Source: Sphingomonas rhizophila
GTDB taxonomy: Bacteria; Pseudomonadota; Alphaproteobacteria; Sphingomonadales; Sphingomonadaceae
Reading direction: 5' to 3'
Assembly (NCBI RefSeq): GCF_014396585.1
Contig: NZ_CP060717.1
Span: 992,001 to 1,056,000, forward strand
Length of the DNA stretch: 64,000 nucleotides
Both the position numbers and the translations under genes were made by a program. The number at the start of each line of letters is the position of its first letter. The stretch's first letter is position 1. The notes under the pieces were generated by a model, which saw only the letters and a program-made list of their open reading frames with translations, had not been told where the DNA came from and ran no database searches. Positions 54,678-64,000 of this stretch are shown in pieces.

Positions 54678-55321
54678 AGGAGACCGCCGAAAAGCGCTGC
54701 GGCGGTGAGGACGGCGACCACGACCAGCCCGTCTAGGCGATCGAGCGCCCCCCCATGGCCCGGCAACCAGCTGCCGCTGTCCTTGACGCCGGCTTTTCGC
54801 TTCATCCAGCTTTCGAACAGATCGCCGCCCTGGGCCGCAATCGCGAAGAAAGGCGCAAGGACGAACAGCGCGACAGGCAAGGCCGTCATCCACGTCCACG
54901 CCCCGGCGAGCAGCGCCGACGACACCGTTCCACCGACGAGGCCGGCCCAGGTCTTGTTGGGGCTGATCCACGGCGCCAGTTTCGGACCGCCGATGGCCCG
55001 ACCGGCGAAATAGGCGCCGATATCGACCGCCCAAGTCGTGATGAAAACCCAGACCAGGAGCTCAAGACCGATGAAATGTCCGTCGACGATGGCGCGGTCA
55101 CGGATCCAAAGCAGCGAAATGGCCGGAAGGAGGGCGTAAAGAAATCCGCCGACCTGCCAGCCGAAATCCGAGCCGCGAACCATCCGGCGCCATTCATACA
55201 GCATGACACAGGCCGCGGCGCCGACCAGGACGGCGAAAAAATAGCCGCCCCTGACCGCGGCGAGCAGGGCCACCGCGACGAGGACAGCGGCGGCGAAACT
55301 GCGCTTGGCGAGGTCGTTCAT
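54674..55321 (-). CDS. cdsA: Phosphatidate cytidylyltransferase
   Basis: A 215-residue membrane enzyme making CDP-diacylglycerol from phosphatidate and CTP. It has about six hydrophobic segments and the CDS signature: PWISPNKTWAGLVGG and later DLFESWMKRKAGVKDSGSWL with PGHGGALDRLDGL. It is somewhat short compared with E. coli CdsA, as is common in this group. It feeds PssA/Psd (59690-61229). ATG overlaps with dxr and uppS on both sides. Confidence 0.95.
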   Translation of the reverse strand: MNDLAKRSFAAAVLVAVALLAAVRGGYFFAVLVGAAACVMLYEWRRMVRGSDFGWQVGGFLYALLPAISLLWIRDRAIVDGHFIGLELLVWVFITTWAVDIGAYFAGRAIGGPKLAPWISPNKTWAGLVGGTVSSALLAGAWTWMTALPVALFVLAPFFAIAAQGGDLFESWMKRKAGVKDSGSWLPGHGGALDRLDGLVVVAVLTAAALFGGLL

Positions 55322-56067
55322 CGGCCGCCGAACCGGCGCTGGCGCTTGGCGAAGGTGGAGAGCGCATCGTTGAATGCGGCCTCATCGAAATCCGGCCACA
55401 TCAGATCGACGAACAGCAATTCCGCGTAAGCTGCTTGCCACAAAAGAAAATTCGACAGGCGCATCTCGCCGGAGGTGCGAATGAGCAGGTCAAGGTCGGG
55501 CAGGTCGGAGGTCTGCAGTTCCCGCCCTATTGCAGCCTCGTCGATGGCAGCGGGGGATAGATCGCCCGAACAGCAGCGGATGGCCACAGACCGCGCGGCC
55601 TTAACAATCTCCTGTCGAGAGCCATAATTGAGCGCGACATTGAGAGTCAGCCGGCGGTTGCCCGCTGTGCGATCGACGGCCCGGCGCAGCTTGGCCGCCA
55701 ATTCCGGCCCGAAAGCTTCCGGTTCTCCGATGAGATGAAGGCGGACACCCTCCGCCTCCAGAGTTTTGAGCTCCCGTTCCAGGTAGAAGCGCATCAGACC
55801 CGTCAGGTCGGCGATTTCGTCATCCGACCGCCGCCAATTCTCGGACGAGAAAGCGTAGAGGGTGAGAACTTCGACGCCCGCATCGGCCGCGGCGCGCATT
55901 GTCTTGCGCACGGCCTCGGCACCGGCGCGGTGCCCGGCGACGCGAGGCAGCCCCTTGCGTTCGGCCCAGCGGCCGTTGCCGTCCATGATGATGGCAACAT
56001 GCCGAGGAACGGCCGCCCTGCCACCCGGTAGAGGCGCGTCGTCCGGCGCGGCGCGGCTACCCGTCAC
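55318..56067 (-). CDS. uppS: Isoprenyl transferase (undecaprenyl diphosphate synthase)
   Basis: A 249-residue cis-prenyltransferase that builds the C55 carrier for peptidoglycan. Motifs: [20 protein letters not shown] with the catalytic Asp, [30 protein letters not shown], and [31 protein letters not shown]. An N-terminal Arg/Ala-rich extension of about 20 residues precedes the conserved domain. ATGA overlaps with frr upstream and cdsA downstream. Confidence 0.96.
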   Translation of the reverse strand: MTGSRAAPDDAPLPGGRAAVPRHVAIIMDGNGRWAERKGLPRVAGHRAGAEAVRKTMRAAADAGVEVLTLYAFSSENWRRSDDEIADLTGLMRFYLERELKTLEAEGVRLHLIGEPEAFGPELAAKLRRAVDRTAGNRRLTLNVALNYGSRQEIVKAARSVAIRCCSGDLSPAAIDEAAIGRELQTSDLPDLDLLIRTSGEMRLSNFLLWQAAYAELLFVDLMWPDFDEAAFNDALSTFAKRQRRFGGR

Positions 56068-56621
56068 TTGCCCAGGATTTCCTGTTCCTTGGCATGGGAC
56101 ACGGCGTCGATGTCCTTGATCGTGTCGTCGGTCAGCTTCTGGACCTCAGCGTCGAGGCGCTTGTGCTCGTCCTCGCTGATTTCCTTTTTCTTCTCGTCAG
56201 CCTTGAGCGCATCCATGCCGTCACGGCGAACGTTGCGGACGGCGACGCGCGCTTTCTCCGCATATTGGCTGGCGAGCTTGGCCAGTTCCTTCCGCCGCTC
56301 CTCGGTCAGGTCGGGGATCGGCAGACGGATCATCTGGCCGTCGACGATCGGATTGATGCCGAGGCCAGCGTTGCGGATCGCCTTTTCGACCGATGTGATG
56401 TTGGACCGGTCCCACACCTGGACCGAGATGAGCCGCGGTTCCGGCACCGACACCGTCGCCACCTGGTTGAGGGGCATGTTGGCGCCATAGACCTCGACCT
56501 GTACCGGATCGAGCAGCGCGGTCGAGGCGCGACCGGTGCGCAGACCAGCAAGATCATGCTTCAGATTTTCGAGCGCACCCGTCATTCGGCGCTGAAGATC
56601 GGATTTGTCGTAGGCGGGCAT
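56064..56621 (-). CDS. frr: Ribosome recycling factor
   Basis: The 185-residue tRNA-mimic that, with EF-G, splits post-termination ribosomes. Conserved features: [78 protein letters not shown] and the final helix [20 protein letters not shown]. It lies three bases after pyrH and is followed by uppS with ATGA overlap, the standard pyrH-frr-uppS order. Confidence 0.97.
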   Translation of the reverse strand: MPAYDKSDLQRRMTGALENLKHDLAGLRTGRASTALLDPVQVEVYGANMPLNQVATVSVPEPRLISVQVWDRSNITSVEKAIRNAGLGINPIVDGQMIRLPIPDLTEERRKELAKLASQYAEKARVAVRNVRRDGMDALKADEKKKEISEDEHKRLDAEVQKLTDDTIKDIDAVSHAKEQEILGK

Positions 56622-56624
56622 CTC

Positions 56625-57347
56625 TCACTCCTTGTTGAGCACGACCGTCGCTGTTCCCTTCCCCGCCAGCACCTCGGCAAGATTGCCGGCCTGGCGGATG
56701 TTGAACACGACGATCGGGATATTATTGTCACGGCATAGCGCGACGGCAGCGGCGTCCATGATCTTGAGGTCTTCGGCCAGCACCCGGTCGAAGCCGATGC
56801 TGTCGTAACGGGTGGCGCCGCTGACCTTCTTCGGGTCGGCATCGTACACGCCGTCGACGCTGGTGCCCTTGAACAGGGCGTCGCACTTCATCTCGGCGGC
56901 GCGGAGCGCGGCGCCTGTGTCAGTGGTGAAATAGGGGCTTCCGACGCCGGCTGCGAAGATCACCACCCGGCCCTTGGCAAGGTGGCGCTCGGCCCGGCGA
57001 CGGATGACCGGCTCGCACACCTGGTCCATCTTGATCGCGGATTGGACGCGCGTCTCTACGCCCATCTGTTCCAGCGCGTTCTGGACGGCGAGCGCATTCA
57101 TGACGGTGGCGAGCATGCCCATATAGTCTGCCTGGGCGCGGTCCATGCCCTTGGCGGCGCCTGCCATTCCGCGGAAGATGTTGCCGCCGCCGATGACAAG
57201 GCAGATTTCGAAGCCCTGGTCCTTGGCCGCCTTCACCTCGGCCGCCATGCCGGCGACCGTGTCCGGATCGATGCCGAACTGCCCCGGGCCCATCAACGCC
57301 TCGCCCGACAGCTTGAGCAGGATGCGTTTGAAGCTGGGGCGGGTCAT
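56625..57347 (-). CDS. pyrH: UMP kinase
   Basis: The 240-residue bacterial UMP kinase of the amino-acid-kinase fold. [14 protein letters not shown] at the start, [15 protein letters not shown], the domain [19 protein letters not shown] and [20 protein letters not shown], then [15 protein letters not shown]. It makes UDP for pyrimidine nucleotide supply. Normal length; preceded by a 110-base gap from tsf. Confidence 0.97.
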   Translation of the reverse strand: MTRPSFKRILLKLSGEALMGPGQFGIDPDTVAGMAAEVKAAKDQGFEICLVIGGGNIFRGMAGAAKGMDRAQADYMGMLATVMNALAVQNALEQMGVETRVQSAIKMDQVCEPVIRRRAERHLAKGRVVIFAAGVGSPYFTTDTGAALRAAEMKCDALFKGTSVDGVYDADPKKVSGATRYDSIGFDRVLAEDLKIMDAAAVALCRDNNIPIVVFNIRQAGNLAEVLAGKGTATVVLNKE

Positions 57348-57390
57348 TCGGGCTCCTGGACCGTGGAAGCTGATCCGCCGAAACGACGAC

Positions 57391-57423
57391 GGGGCGAAGG
57401 CGCTTTAAGACGCCCCCGCCCCG
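57391..57423 (-). terminator. Hairpin between tsf and pyrH, possible attenuator
   Basis: In the 110-base gap after tsf, GGGGCGGGGGCG can pair with GCGCCTTCGCCCC around an A/T-rich loop (TCTTAAA). There is no T-run, so it is a weak or factor-dependent terminator at best. It may lower expression of the downstream pyrH-frr-uppS genes relative to rpsB-tsf. Confidence 0.35.
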
Positions 57424-57457
57424 CTGCCAACCGCGAAGAATCGCGGGACGATCGCTT

Positions 57458-58402
57458 TTAGGCGACCGGTTCGTCCTTCTTGACGCCAGCCGCTGCGGCG
57501 ACCTCGGCGGCGAAGTCGCTCTCTTCCTTTTGGATGCCTTCGCCGAGCTGGAAGCGCTCGAACGCCTTCAGCGTGATCGGCGAACCGGCTTCCTTGCCGG
57601 CCGCGGCGACGACGTCGGCGACCGGGGTCTTGCCGTCGATCACGAACAGCTGGCTGAGCAGCGCATTTTCCTTGCGGAACTTGGCCATCGAGCCTTCGAC
57701 CATCTTCTCGACGATGTTGGCCGGCTTGCCGCTCTCGGCCGCCTTTTCGACTGCAATCGCCTTTTCACGGGCGAGCAGGGCGGCGTCAAGGTCGTCGGCG
57801 TTGAGCGCCAGCGGGTTGGCGGCCGCGATGTGCATCGCGATCTGCTTGCCCAGCGCGTTCAGCGTCTCCGCAGGGGCCGCACCTTCAAGCGCGACCAGCA
57901 CGCCGATCTTGCCCATGTTGGGCGCGGCGGCGTTGTGGACGTAGCTGACGACGGCGCCTTCGGCGACTTCGAGCAGCTTGGCGCGGCGCAGCGACTGGTT
58001 CTCGCCGATGGTGGCGATGTTGTCGGTCAGCTTTTCCTCGACCGTGCCGCCGCCCGGATAGGCCGACGCCTTGAGCGCGTCGACGTCACCGCCACCAGCC
58101 AGCGCCAGCTGCGCGACGTTGCGGACGAAATCCTGGAACTGCTCGTTCTTGGCGACGAAGTCGGTTTCGGAGTTGACCTCGACCACCGCACCCTTGGTGC
58201 CTTCGACGGCGACGCCAACAAGACCTTCAGCGGCAGTGCGACCGGCCTTCTTGGCAGCGGCGGCGAGACCCTTGGCGCGCAGCCAGTCGACCGACGCTTC
58301 CATCTCGCCATTGTTTTCGGCCAGCGCCTTCTTGCAGTCCATCATGCCGGCGCCAGTGCGCTCGCGCAGTTCCTTCACCGAAGCAGCGGTGATCTCAGCC
58401 AT
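57458..58402 (-). CDS. tsf: Translation elongation factor Ts
   Basis: A 314-residue nucleotide-exchange factor for EF-Tu. It begins [20 protein letters not shown] and continues [20 protein letters not shown], the conserved N-terminal module. Then [20 protein letters not shown] and two core subdomains, ending KKDEPVA. ATG 58402 is preceded by TCTGGAGGAT, a strong ribosome binding site; longer in-frame readings upstream lie in the rpsB-tsf spacer and have no support. Confidence 0.97.
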   Translation of the reverse strand: MAEITAASVKELRERTGAGMMDCKKALAENNGEMEASVDWLRAKGLAAAAKKAGRTAAEGLVGVAVEGTKGAVVEVNSETDFVAKNEQFQDFVRNVAQLALAGGGDVDALKASAYPGGGTVEEKLTDNIATIGENQSLRRAKLLEVAEGAVVSYVHNAAAPNMGKIGVLVALEGAAPAETLNALGKQIAMHIAAANPLALNADDLDAALLAREKAIAVEKAAESGKPANIVEKMVEGSMAKFRKENALLSQLFVIDGKTPVADVVAAAGKEAGSPITLKAFERFQLGEGIQKEESDFAAEVAAAAGVKKDEPVA

Positions 58403-58496
58403 GTCAAATCCTCCAGAGGTATTCTTGAAAATCGGAACGCGCCGCCGAGGCTGCAAGCCCCGCGACGCGTCCGAAAAGGTCAATCGCGTGCGGGCG

Positions 58497-59252
58497 TTAC
58501 GCCTCGAGAGCGGCCTCGACCGGGGGTTCGGCCATCGCGCCGATGTCCTGGCCACGGGCCTGGCGTTCACCCGTCTTGCCCGAGCTCGCTGCACCGGCGA
58601 TCGCTTCGCAATAGAGGCGGATGGCGCGGCTGGCGTCGTCGTTACCCGGAACCGGGAAGGCGATGCCGTTCGGGTTCGAGTTAGAATCGAGGATCGCGAT
58701 GACCGGGATGCCGAGGACGTTGGCTTCCTTGATCGCCAGCTCTTCCTTGTTGGAATCGATGACGAACATCACGTCGGGCAGGCCGCCCATGTCGCGAATG
58801 CCGCCCAGCGACTTCTCGAGCTTGTCGCGCTCGCGGGTCTGCTGGAGGACTTCCTTCTTGGTGAGACCGGTGGTGTCACCCGACAGCTGCTCCTCAAGGC
58901 TCTTGAGACGCTTGATCGAGTTCGACACGGTCTTCCAGTTGGTGAGCATGCCGCCCAACCAGCGGTGATTGACGAAGTGCTGGCCCGAAACGCGGGCGGC
59001 TTCGGCCACTGCGTCCTGGGCCTGGCGCTTGGTGCCGACGAACAGCACCTTGCCGCCACGGGCGACGGACTGCGACACGAAGTCGAGCGCGCGGGCGAAC
59101 AGCGGAACGCTCTGCGACAGGTCGATGATATGGACGCCGTTGCGGTCGCCGAAGATGTACGGCTTCATCCGCGGGTTCCAGCGGTGGGTCTGGTGGCCGA
59201 AGTGGGCGCCAGCTTCGAGCAATTGCTGCATCGTGACGACGGGGGTCGCCAT
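58497..59252 (-). CDS. rpsB: 30S ribosomal protein S2
   Basis: A 251-residue small-subunit protein. Conserved segments: [60 protein letters not shown] and [20 protein letters not shown] [20 protein letters not shown], then [20 protein letters not shown]. An Ala/Glu-rich tail follows. SD GGAAGGAG precedes ATG 59252. First gene of the rpsB-tsf-pyrH-frr run. Confidence 0.98.
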   Translation of the reverse strand: MATPVVTMQQLLEAGAHFGHQTHRWNPRMKPYIFGDRNGVHIIDLSQSVPLFARALDFVSQSVARGGKVLFVGTKRQAQDAVAEAARVSGQHFVNHRWLGGMLTNWKTVSNSIKRLKSLEEQLSGDTTGLTKKEVLQQTRERDKLEKSLGGIRDMGGLPDVMFVIDSNKEELAIKEANVLGIPVIAILDSNSNPNGIAFPVPGNDDASRAIRLYCEAIAGAASSGKTGERQARGQDIGAMAEPPVEAALEA

Positions 59253-59535
59253 GGGGATAGTCTCCTTCCGGTTGTGCCTCGGCGGAACCTGTGACCGACT
59301 GTCGCCGGCACCGGTATGGTGGCTCCGCCTGTGGAATGCGCGGGCCCCTAGCCTATCGGAAAATAGTTTTCAAGCGTCCCAACACCTTAGTCAAACGAGA
59401 ACATTGCGGGAACGATTTGGGCTTGACCACTCGAGAACAAAAAAGGAACTTGGCTGAATTCAGGGATCAATTCGTCTCGTTTCGGAACAATGCGAGTTGC
59501 AATGAGTTTCGAGGCACAACTTGAAGGAACCGCCG
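59253..59535. other. Intergenic leader upstream of rpsB
   Basis: 283 bases between divergent rpsB and the small membrane protein gene. It should hold the rpsB promoter and leader on the minus strand. A comparatively AT-rich part lies at about 59355-59460. I see no ORF, RNA gene or convincing S2 autoregulatory fold by eye. Confidence 0.4.
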
Positions 59536-59769
59536 ATGACCGCGCCTCTCGTCACGCTAGTCTTCCTGATTGCCCTCTGGTCGTTCGGCAAGATGATGAT
59601 CGACATGATCGCCGCCGACGGCTCCAAGATCGCCGCCGCGCTCCGCGGTCAGTCGCTGCTGGCGCATCCGCCGCAGGTCACGCGCCCGGTCAGCGTGCGC
59701 TACCAGCCGCGGGCAGGATCGGTTCGCCGTCCGGTGCACGTAACGCCTGAGTGGCGCGCCGCCGCTTGA
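59536..59769 (+). CDS. Small single-pass membrane protein
   Basis: A 77-residue protein: one N-terminal hydrophobic helix (APLVTLVFLIALWSFGKMMI), a short amphipathic stretch (MIAADGSKIAAALRG) and a basic, Pro/Arg-rich tail. ATG 59536 follows AAGGA; TTG 59521 in the same frame is an alternative. No family recognised. The last 80 bases overlap the 3' end of pssA on the other strand, so one of the two C-termini evolves under double constraint. Confidence 0.6.
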   Translation: MTAPLVTLVFLIALWSFGKMMIDMIAADGSKIAAALRGQSLLAHPPQVTRPVSVRYQPRAGSVRRPVHVTPEWRAAA

Positions 59770-60501
59770 CCCGCGCGTAGCTGGCGAAGCTCATCGGCAG
59801 CAGCGCCAGGTAGAGCAGCGACACCACCAGCAAGGTCCAAAATGGCACGGTCAGAAGTGCAGCGCCAAGCAAGGCGATCCCGGCCAGGGCGAAGAGACGC
59901 CAACCACTGCGGATTCGGATCGAGGTCCAGCTGAAAGTCGGCAGGCTGGAGATCATCAGCGCGGCGACAAACAGCGTCCAGCCCATCACCAACGGCCATT
60001 GGCGAAACATGTTTTCGCCCGTGACCAGCCACAGGTAGATCGGCACAAAGGCCAAGCCGGCGCCGGCGGGCGCCGGAACGCCGGTGTTGAAACCGGCCGA
60101 CTTATGCGGCTGGTCGCCCTTGTCGATCCGGGCGTTGAAACGCGCCAGGCGCAGCGCGCAGCAAACCGCCAGGGCCAGCGAGGCGATCCAGCCGAAGCGC
60201 GGTGCGGTCTGAAGCGACCACAAGAACAGGATCAGCGCCGGGGCCGTACCGAACGCGATGTTATCCGAAAGGCTGTCGAGTTCTTCGCCGAACTTGCTCT
60301 GGGCGCGCAGCAGACGCGCGATGCGCCCGTCGAGCCCGTCGAGTACCCCGGCAACGATAATCGATCCGAGGGCGCGGTCCCACTCGCCCCGATTGCAAAG
60401 CGCACACCGGTCAGGCCGAAACAGAGCGCGATCGCTGTAACGGCGTTGGGCGCCATCGCCCGGAACGGAAGGCCCCTGCCCGGCCGGTCGCCTTCGCTCA
60501 C
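59690..60501 (-). pseudogene. pssA: CDP-diacylglycerol--serine O-phosphatidyltransferase, interrupted by one frameshift
   Basis: About 270 residues from GTG 60501, overlapping the psd stop as GTGA. First segment: LPFRAMAPNAVTAIALCFGL, TGVRFAIG. After the break comes the CDP-alcohol phosphotransferase motif VLDGLDGRIARLL, then SKFGEELDSLSDNIAFGTAP with catalytic Asp residues and several membrane helices. Adding one base in CCCC 60388-60391 gives RFAIGGEWDRALGSIIVAGV. It makes phosphatidylserine, which Psd converts to PE. As the pathway is normally essential, the break is probably a sequence error. Confidence 0.92.
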
Positions 60502-61229
60502 TGGCTGGAGCCCACGCGCTGTTCCGCGTCGCCGATCCGTCCCAGCACCGTTTCACCAGCGATCGTCCGCTGGCCCAACAGAACCTGGCTGGCGGTGCCG
60601 GCGGGAAGGTAGACGTCCACACGGCTGCCAAAGCGGATCAGGCCGATGCGCTCACCGGCGGCGACGCGGTCACCTTCCTTGACGAAGGCCATGATGCGTC
60701 GGGCAACCAGCCCGGCAATCTGGGTAAAGCCGATGGCAGTGCCGTCTTCGCGCTCGACCAGGAAATGCTGCCGTTCGTTGTCCTCGCTCGCCTTGTCGAG
60801 GTCGGCGTTGAGGAACTTGCCAGGCACGTAGGCGATGCGGCGGATGGTACCCGCGATCGGCGAGCGATTGATGTGGACATCGAACACGCTCATGAAAATC
60901 GAGACGCGGGTGAATTCGCCGCTCAGGCCATTCTCGCCGGCCAGCTCAAGCGGGGCGGGAACGCGCTTCACCATGGTCACCAGCCCGTCGGCGGGCGCGA
61001 CGATCAAGGCCGGGTCCTGCGGAGTGGTGCGGATGGGATCGCGGAAGAACGCCGCGACCCACACCGTGACACCCACCAGCAACCAGCCGAGCAGGTCGGG
61101 CAATGCCCAAAAGGCGATCAGCGTGATGAACGCCGCGATGACGGTGAATTTGCGGCCCTCGGGATGGACCGAGGGAAAGCGCCACTTGACGGTTGTCAGA
61201 TGGCTGTCGGGCTTGTCGATAGAGTCCAT
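60498..61229 (-). CDS. psd: Phosphatidylserine decarboxylase
   Basis: A 243-residue proenzyme of the short (PSD-A) type. Two hydrophobic helices near the N-terminus ([33 protein letters not shown]), then [34 protein letters not shown] and RHFLV-like [10 protein letters not shown]. The self-cleavage site giving the pyruvoyl group is [12 protein letters not shown] (Gly-Ser). Produces phosphatidylethanolamine. ATG 61229 gives [11 protein letters not shown]; the upstream in-frame extension is not needed. Confidence 0.94.
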   Translation of the reverse strand: MDSIDKPDSHLTTVKWRFPSVHPEGRKFTVIAAFITLIAFWALPDLLGWLLVGVTVWVAAFFRDPIRTTPQDPALIVAPADGLVTMVKRVPAPLELAGENGLSGEFTRVSIFMSVFDVHINRSPIAGTIRRIAYVPGKFLNADLDKASEDNERQHFLVEREDGTAIGFTQIAGLVARRIMAFVKEGDRVAAGERIGLIRFGSRVDVYLPAGTASQVLLGQRTIAGETVLGRIGDAEQRVGSSQ

Positions 61230-61344
61230 GGATTGATCCCTTAGGTCGAAGGGCAACGCCCGGCAATCCGCGCGGTTGCCTTGCCACCCGCGCTTGCCTA
61301 AGGCCGCGCGCAATCCCTTTCACGCCGCATACAGGACGTTTTCC

Positions 61345-62565
61345 ATGGCCAAGATCAAAGTGAAAAACCCCGTCATCGAGATCGACGGCGACGAGATGAC
61401 CCGGATCATCTGGCAGTGGATCCGTGAGCGGCTGATCCAGCCCTACCTCGATATCGACCTTCACTATTACGATCTTTCGATCGAGAACCGCGATGCGACC
61501 GACGACCAGGTGACGGTCGATGCGGCGAACGCGATCAAGCAGCATGGCGTCGGCGTGAAGTGCGCAACGATCACCCCCGACGAGGCCCGCGTCGAGGAAT
61601 TCGGCCTGAAGAAGATGTGGAAGTCGCCCAACGGCACGATCCGCAACATCCTCGGCGGCGTGGTCTTCCGTGAGCCGATCGTCATCGACAACATTCCCCG
61701 GATCATCCCGGGCTGGACCGACCCGATCGTCGTCGGCCGTCACGCCTTCGGCGACCAATACAAGGCGACCGATTTTAAGGTGCCAGGCAAGGGCAAGCTC
61801 ACCATCAAGTGGGTTGGCGAAAATGGCGAGGAAATCGAGCACGAGGTTTTCGACTTCCCTTCGGCCGGCGTCGCGATGGGGATGTACAACCTCGACGAAT
61901 CGATCCGCGATTTCGCCCGCGCCAGCCTGAACTACGGCCTGCAGCGCGGCTGGCCGGTCTACCTCAGCACCAAGAACACGATCCTGAAGGCCTATGACGG
62001 CCGCTTCAAGGATATCTTCGAGGAAGTCTACAACGCCGAGTTCAAGGCGGACTTCGAGAACGCAGGCATCGAATATCAGCACCGCCTGATCGACGACATG
62101 GTTGCATCGGCGCTGAAGTGGAGCGGCAAGTTTGTCTGGGCCTGCAAGAACTACGACGGCGACGTACAGTCGGACCAGGTGGCGCAGGGCTTCGGATCGC
62201 TGGGCCTGATGACCAGCGTCCTGATGACCCCGGACGGCAAGACGGTCGAGGCGGAGGCTGCGCACGGCACCGTCACCCGTCACTATCGCCAGCACCAGCA
62301 GGGCAAGGCGACTTCGACGAACCCGATCGCGTCGATCTTCGCCTGGACCGGCGGCCTCAAGTTCCGCGGCCGGGTCGACGAGACCCCGGACGTCGTGAAG
62401 TTCGCCGAGACGCTGGAGCGGGTCTGTGTTCGTACCGTCGAGGAAGGCAAGATGACGAAGGACCTGGCCATCCTGGTCGGCCCGGACCAGCCATGGATGA
62501 CCACTGAGCAATTTTTCGAGGCGATCCGCGAAAACCTCGAAAAGGAAATGGCCGCCTGGGCCTAA
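61345..62565 (+). CDS. icd: NADP-dependent isocitrate dehydrogenase
   Basis: A 406-residue homodimeric (eukaryote-like) enzyme of the TCA cycle. It begins [20 protein letters not shown], has [20 protein letters not shown] (isocitrate-phosphate binding Ser/Asn/Arg), [20 protein letters not shown] with metal Asp residues, [20 protein letters not shown], and [37 protein letters not shown] 61345 gives the usual N-terminus. It converges with the FAD monooxygenase gene with a 4-base overlap. Confidence 0.97.
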   Translation: MAKIKVKNPVIEIDGDEMTRIIWQWIRERLIQPYLDIDLHYYDLSIENRDATDDQVTVDAANAIKQHGVGVKCATITPDEARVEEFGLKKMWKSPNGTIRNILGGVVFREPIVIDNIPRIIPGWTDPIVVGRHAFGDQYKATDFKVPGKGKLTIKWVGENGEEIEHEVFDFPSAGVAMGMYNLDESIRDFARASLNYGLQRGWPVYLSTKNTILKAYDGRFKDIFEEVYNAEFKADFENAGIEYQHRLIDDMVASALKWSGKFVWACKNYDGDVQSDQVAQGFGSLGLMTSVLMTPDGKTVEAEAAHGTVTRHYRQHQQGKATSTNPIASIFAWTGGLKFRGRVDETPDVVKFAETLERVCVRTVEEGKMTKDLAILVGPDQPWMTTEQFFEAIRENLEKEMAAWA

Positions 62566-63767
62566 GCGGTTGAAAAGGCGTCCGGCGAGCGCACCCGCTC
62601 TCGCCGGACGCCGAGCCCGATCAGCCGGCCGGGGATCCGGCGAAGCAGCGGAAAGCGGTCGAGCAGCTTGACCAGCGCCGGCGCGCGCACGGGTCCTCCG
62701 CCCAGCACCCGCCCGATGACATTGTCCTGCGCTGCCTTCTGGCCCGCCTGGATCAACCGGGTCGGCAGCAGGCGGCGTTCCTGGACCTTCGACAAGAGGT
62801 GATCGACAGCTTCCCCTCGCGCCAGCGGAGCAGCGAGGATATTGGCCGTGGCGACCGCATCCTGGATGGCGAGGTTGATTCCGATCCCGCCGATTGGTGA
62901 CATGGCATGCGCGGCATCGCCGATCGCCAGCAGACCAGGCCGCGACCATTCGATCAACCGATCGAGCGACACCGTCAGCAAGTGGAGCTCCTCGCGCGAT
63001 TTGAGAACCTCGCCTGATAAGTCGAGATCGAGAAAGGCTTTCTGCATCTCGCTGCGAAGCCATTCCATTCCTCGGCCGATCACGGTGCCGGCCGTGCCCT
63101 TGGGGATCAGATAGGCGGCCTGCCAATAGGTATCGCGGTCGATCAGGACCGCCATGCGACCTTGCGCGACGGAACCGCGCAATGCCTCGCCCCCGTCGCT
63201 CACCTTGGGTAGCCGGAACCAAAGCACGTCCATCGGCGCACCCAGGGATTCCACCTTGAGCATGCCGGTCGCACGGACCAGCGACGATCGGCCGTCGGCG
63301 GCGACGACCAGCCTGCCTGCCCGCTCCTCACGGCCCGATCGATAGCGGACGCCGGCAATGCGGCCGCCTTGCTCGACGAAGCCGGCGACCGGCTCTTCCA
63401 TCGTGAGCGCGAAGGTTGGCAACTCCGTCGCATGGTCGCGAAGGAAATCGAGGAAGTCCCACTGCGGCATCATTGCGATGAAAGGCGCCGGGGTGTCGAG
63501 ATGCGATAGATCGCCGATCGTATACTCGCGATTTTCGATGGCGATCCTGGCGCTGTCGATCCTGTTGTGGGGCCGGGACAGGAAGTCGCGAAGGAGCCCT
63601 AGCTGGTCGAGGATCTCCATCGTCGAGGGGTGGACGGTGTCGCCCCGAAAGTCGCGAAAGAAGTCGGCGTGTTTTTCGATCACCTTGGTGCTGATGCCCG
63701 CTCGAGCAAGCAGGTAGCCGGTCATCATGCCGGCCGGTCCGCCGCCGACGATCAGGACATCAGCCAT
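62562..63767 (-). CDS. FAD-dependent monooxygenase/oxidoreductase (PHBH/UbiH-like)
   Basis: A 401-residue group-A flavoprotein monooxygenase. FAD motifs: N-terminal [20 protein letters not shown], the NAD(P)H/FAD DG motif [17 protein letters not shown], and the GD motif [22 protein letters not shown]-terminal helical part ([20 protein letters not shown]) is basic. Members hydroxylate aromatics or act in ubiquinone and pigment pathways. No neighbouring pathway genes point to a substrate. ATG 63767 begins [10 protein letters not shown]. Confidence 0.92.
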   Translation of the reverse strand: MADVLIVGGGPAGMMTGYLLARAGISTKVIEKHADFFRDFRGDTVHPSTMEILDQLGLLRDFLSRPHNRIDSARIAIENREYTIGDLSHLDTPAPFIAMMPQWDFLDFLRDHATELPTFALTMEEPVAGFVEQGGRIAGVRYRSGREERAGRLVVAADGRSSLVRATGMLKVESLGAPMDVLWFRLPKVSDGGEALRGSVAQGRMAVLIDRDTYWQAAYLIPKGTAGTVIGRGMEWLRSEMQKAFLDLDLSGEVLKSREELHLLTVSLDRLIEWSRPGLLAIGDAAHAMSPIGGIGINLAIQDAVATANILAAPLARGEAVDHLLSKVQERRLLPTRLIQAGQKAAQDNVIGRVLGGGPVRAPALVKLLDRFPLLRRIPGRLIGLGVRRERVRSPDAFSTA

Positions 63768-63829
63768 GGCGGAGTGACGATGATGTCATGTGCCGACAAT
63801 GTCAGAATTGCCGACGTTGCGGAAGCGCG

Positions 63830-64000
63830 TCAGGCCTTCTTTAGAGCCGAGGGTTTATGCGCCGCGCGCTTGCCGCTCTTGTCGCTTTCGACCAGATATT
63901 CGGGATTATCCTTGCTGGCGGCAACCTTGTGCCCTTGATCTGGGTCGGCGATGTCAGCTTGCGGACGACCTTCCCAGTCGAATGGCCGCCGCTGGAATCC
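63830..64000 (-). CDS. DUF2945/HVA1-type small protein, C-terminal part
   Basis: The reading frame enters from beyond the window's right end and stops at 63830-63832; 56 residues are visible. The last 34 (GHKVAASKDNPEYLVESDKS, GKRAAHKPSALKKA) match the shared ending of the DUF2945 (Hva1_TUDOR) family, where ASKDxPQYxVxSDKxG and HKPxAL recur. The preceding residues (FQRRPFDWEGRPQADIADPD) fit less well. Function unknown; often stress-related small proteins in alphaproteobacteria. Confidence 0.7.
   Translation of the reverse strand, partial: GFQRRPFDWEGRPQADIADPDQGHKVAASKDNPEYLVESDKSGKRAAHKPSALKKA

Noticed and set aside
60946..63222. 758-codon open frame on - across icd and the end of psd
   Set aside because: Arg/Asp/Gly-rich antisense shadow of icd, with no motif; icd and the flavoprotein gene explain the region fully.
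1..64000. CRISPR array, prophage, insertion sequence or conjugation genes
   Set aside because: No regularly spaced repeats, transposase, integrase, phage structural or tra/vir-like sequence was seen anywhere in the window.

Overview
The window is a contiguous piece of chromosome from a GC-rich alphaproteobacterium, most probably a member of the Sphingomonadaceae (Sphingomonas-like). The pointers are a double-Sm Hfq, an IspDF fusion, an ntrYX-hfq-hflX block, an SRP RNA directly upstream of dnaX and ybaB, many ATGA/GTGA gene overlaps, and a bamA-ompH-fabZ cluster without lpxD, which fits a lineage that uses glycosphingolipids instead of LPS. I see no prophage, insertion sequence, CRISPR array, plasmid function or integron. 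Nearly all of it is housekeeping DNA.

Layout. 1-5.7 kb (+): end of ETF-ubiquinone oxidoreductase, a TPR protein, ispE, bifunctional nnr and a 23S rRNA/tRNA m5U-type methyltransferase. 5.7-9.0 kb (-): two tandem MAPEG proteins, a deoxyhypusine-synthase-like enzyme and an ornithine-decarboxylase-type enzyme (polyamine metabolism). 9.2-14.8 kb: a threonine dehydratase/serine racemase-type enzyme, small proteins, an AAC(3)-I-like acetyltransferase, an alpha/beta hydrolase, two consecutive cysteine desulfurases with a [2Fe-2S] ferredoxin, and an orphan gene resembling a CDI immunity protein. 14.8-20.5 kb (+): SRP RNA, dnaX, ybaB, an acyl-CoA ligase and ettA. 20.7-27.9 kb: DoxX, a general stress protein, an NYN/OST-HTH protein, a glycine-zipper lipoprotein, carbonic anhydrase, lipA, a RatA/COQ10-type START protein, cinA, ispDF and dusB. 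28-33.4 kb (+): ntrY-ntrX-hfq-hflX. 33.4-41.9 kb (-): mazG, a retropepsin-like protease, an MBL hydrolase, tatD-metG-holB-tmk-dac and a lytic transglycosylase, then tRNA-Ser(UGA) on +. 42.1-48.7 kb: glutaryl-CoA dehydrogenase, a GNAT enzyme, rpmE, then a cobalamin riboswitch controlling a vitamin B12 uptake operon (btuB-btuF-btuC-btuD). 48.6-59.3 kb (-): the envelope and translation cluster fabZ-ompH-bamA-rseP-dxr-cdsA-uppS-frr-pyrH-tsf-rpsB. 59.5-64 kb: pssA-psd, icd, an FAD monooxygenase and a partial DUF2945-like gene.

Isoprenoid precursor supply is well represented (ispE, ispDF, dxr, uppS), and so is phospholipid synthesis (cdsA, pssA, psd). The B12 locus is a complete outer-membrane-to-cytoplasm route, read from one riboswitch whose expression platform appears to be a hairpin that hides the btuB ribosome binding site.

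The most important caution for a user: at least eleven reading-frame breaks occur in nine genes, and each is repaired by adding one base, nearly always in a short G or C run. The affected genes include normally indispensable ones (dxr, pssA) as well as hfq. This is the signature of uncorrected single-base deletions in the assembly, so these genes are probably intact in the organism. I found no convincing wholly new system. The items most worth a second look are the SD-sequestering B12 hairpin, the AAC(3)-I-like enzyme, the double Hfq, the NtrX without GAFTGA, the DHS/ODC polyamine pair and the orphan CdiI-like gene.
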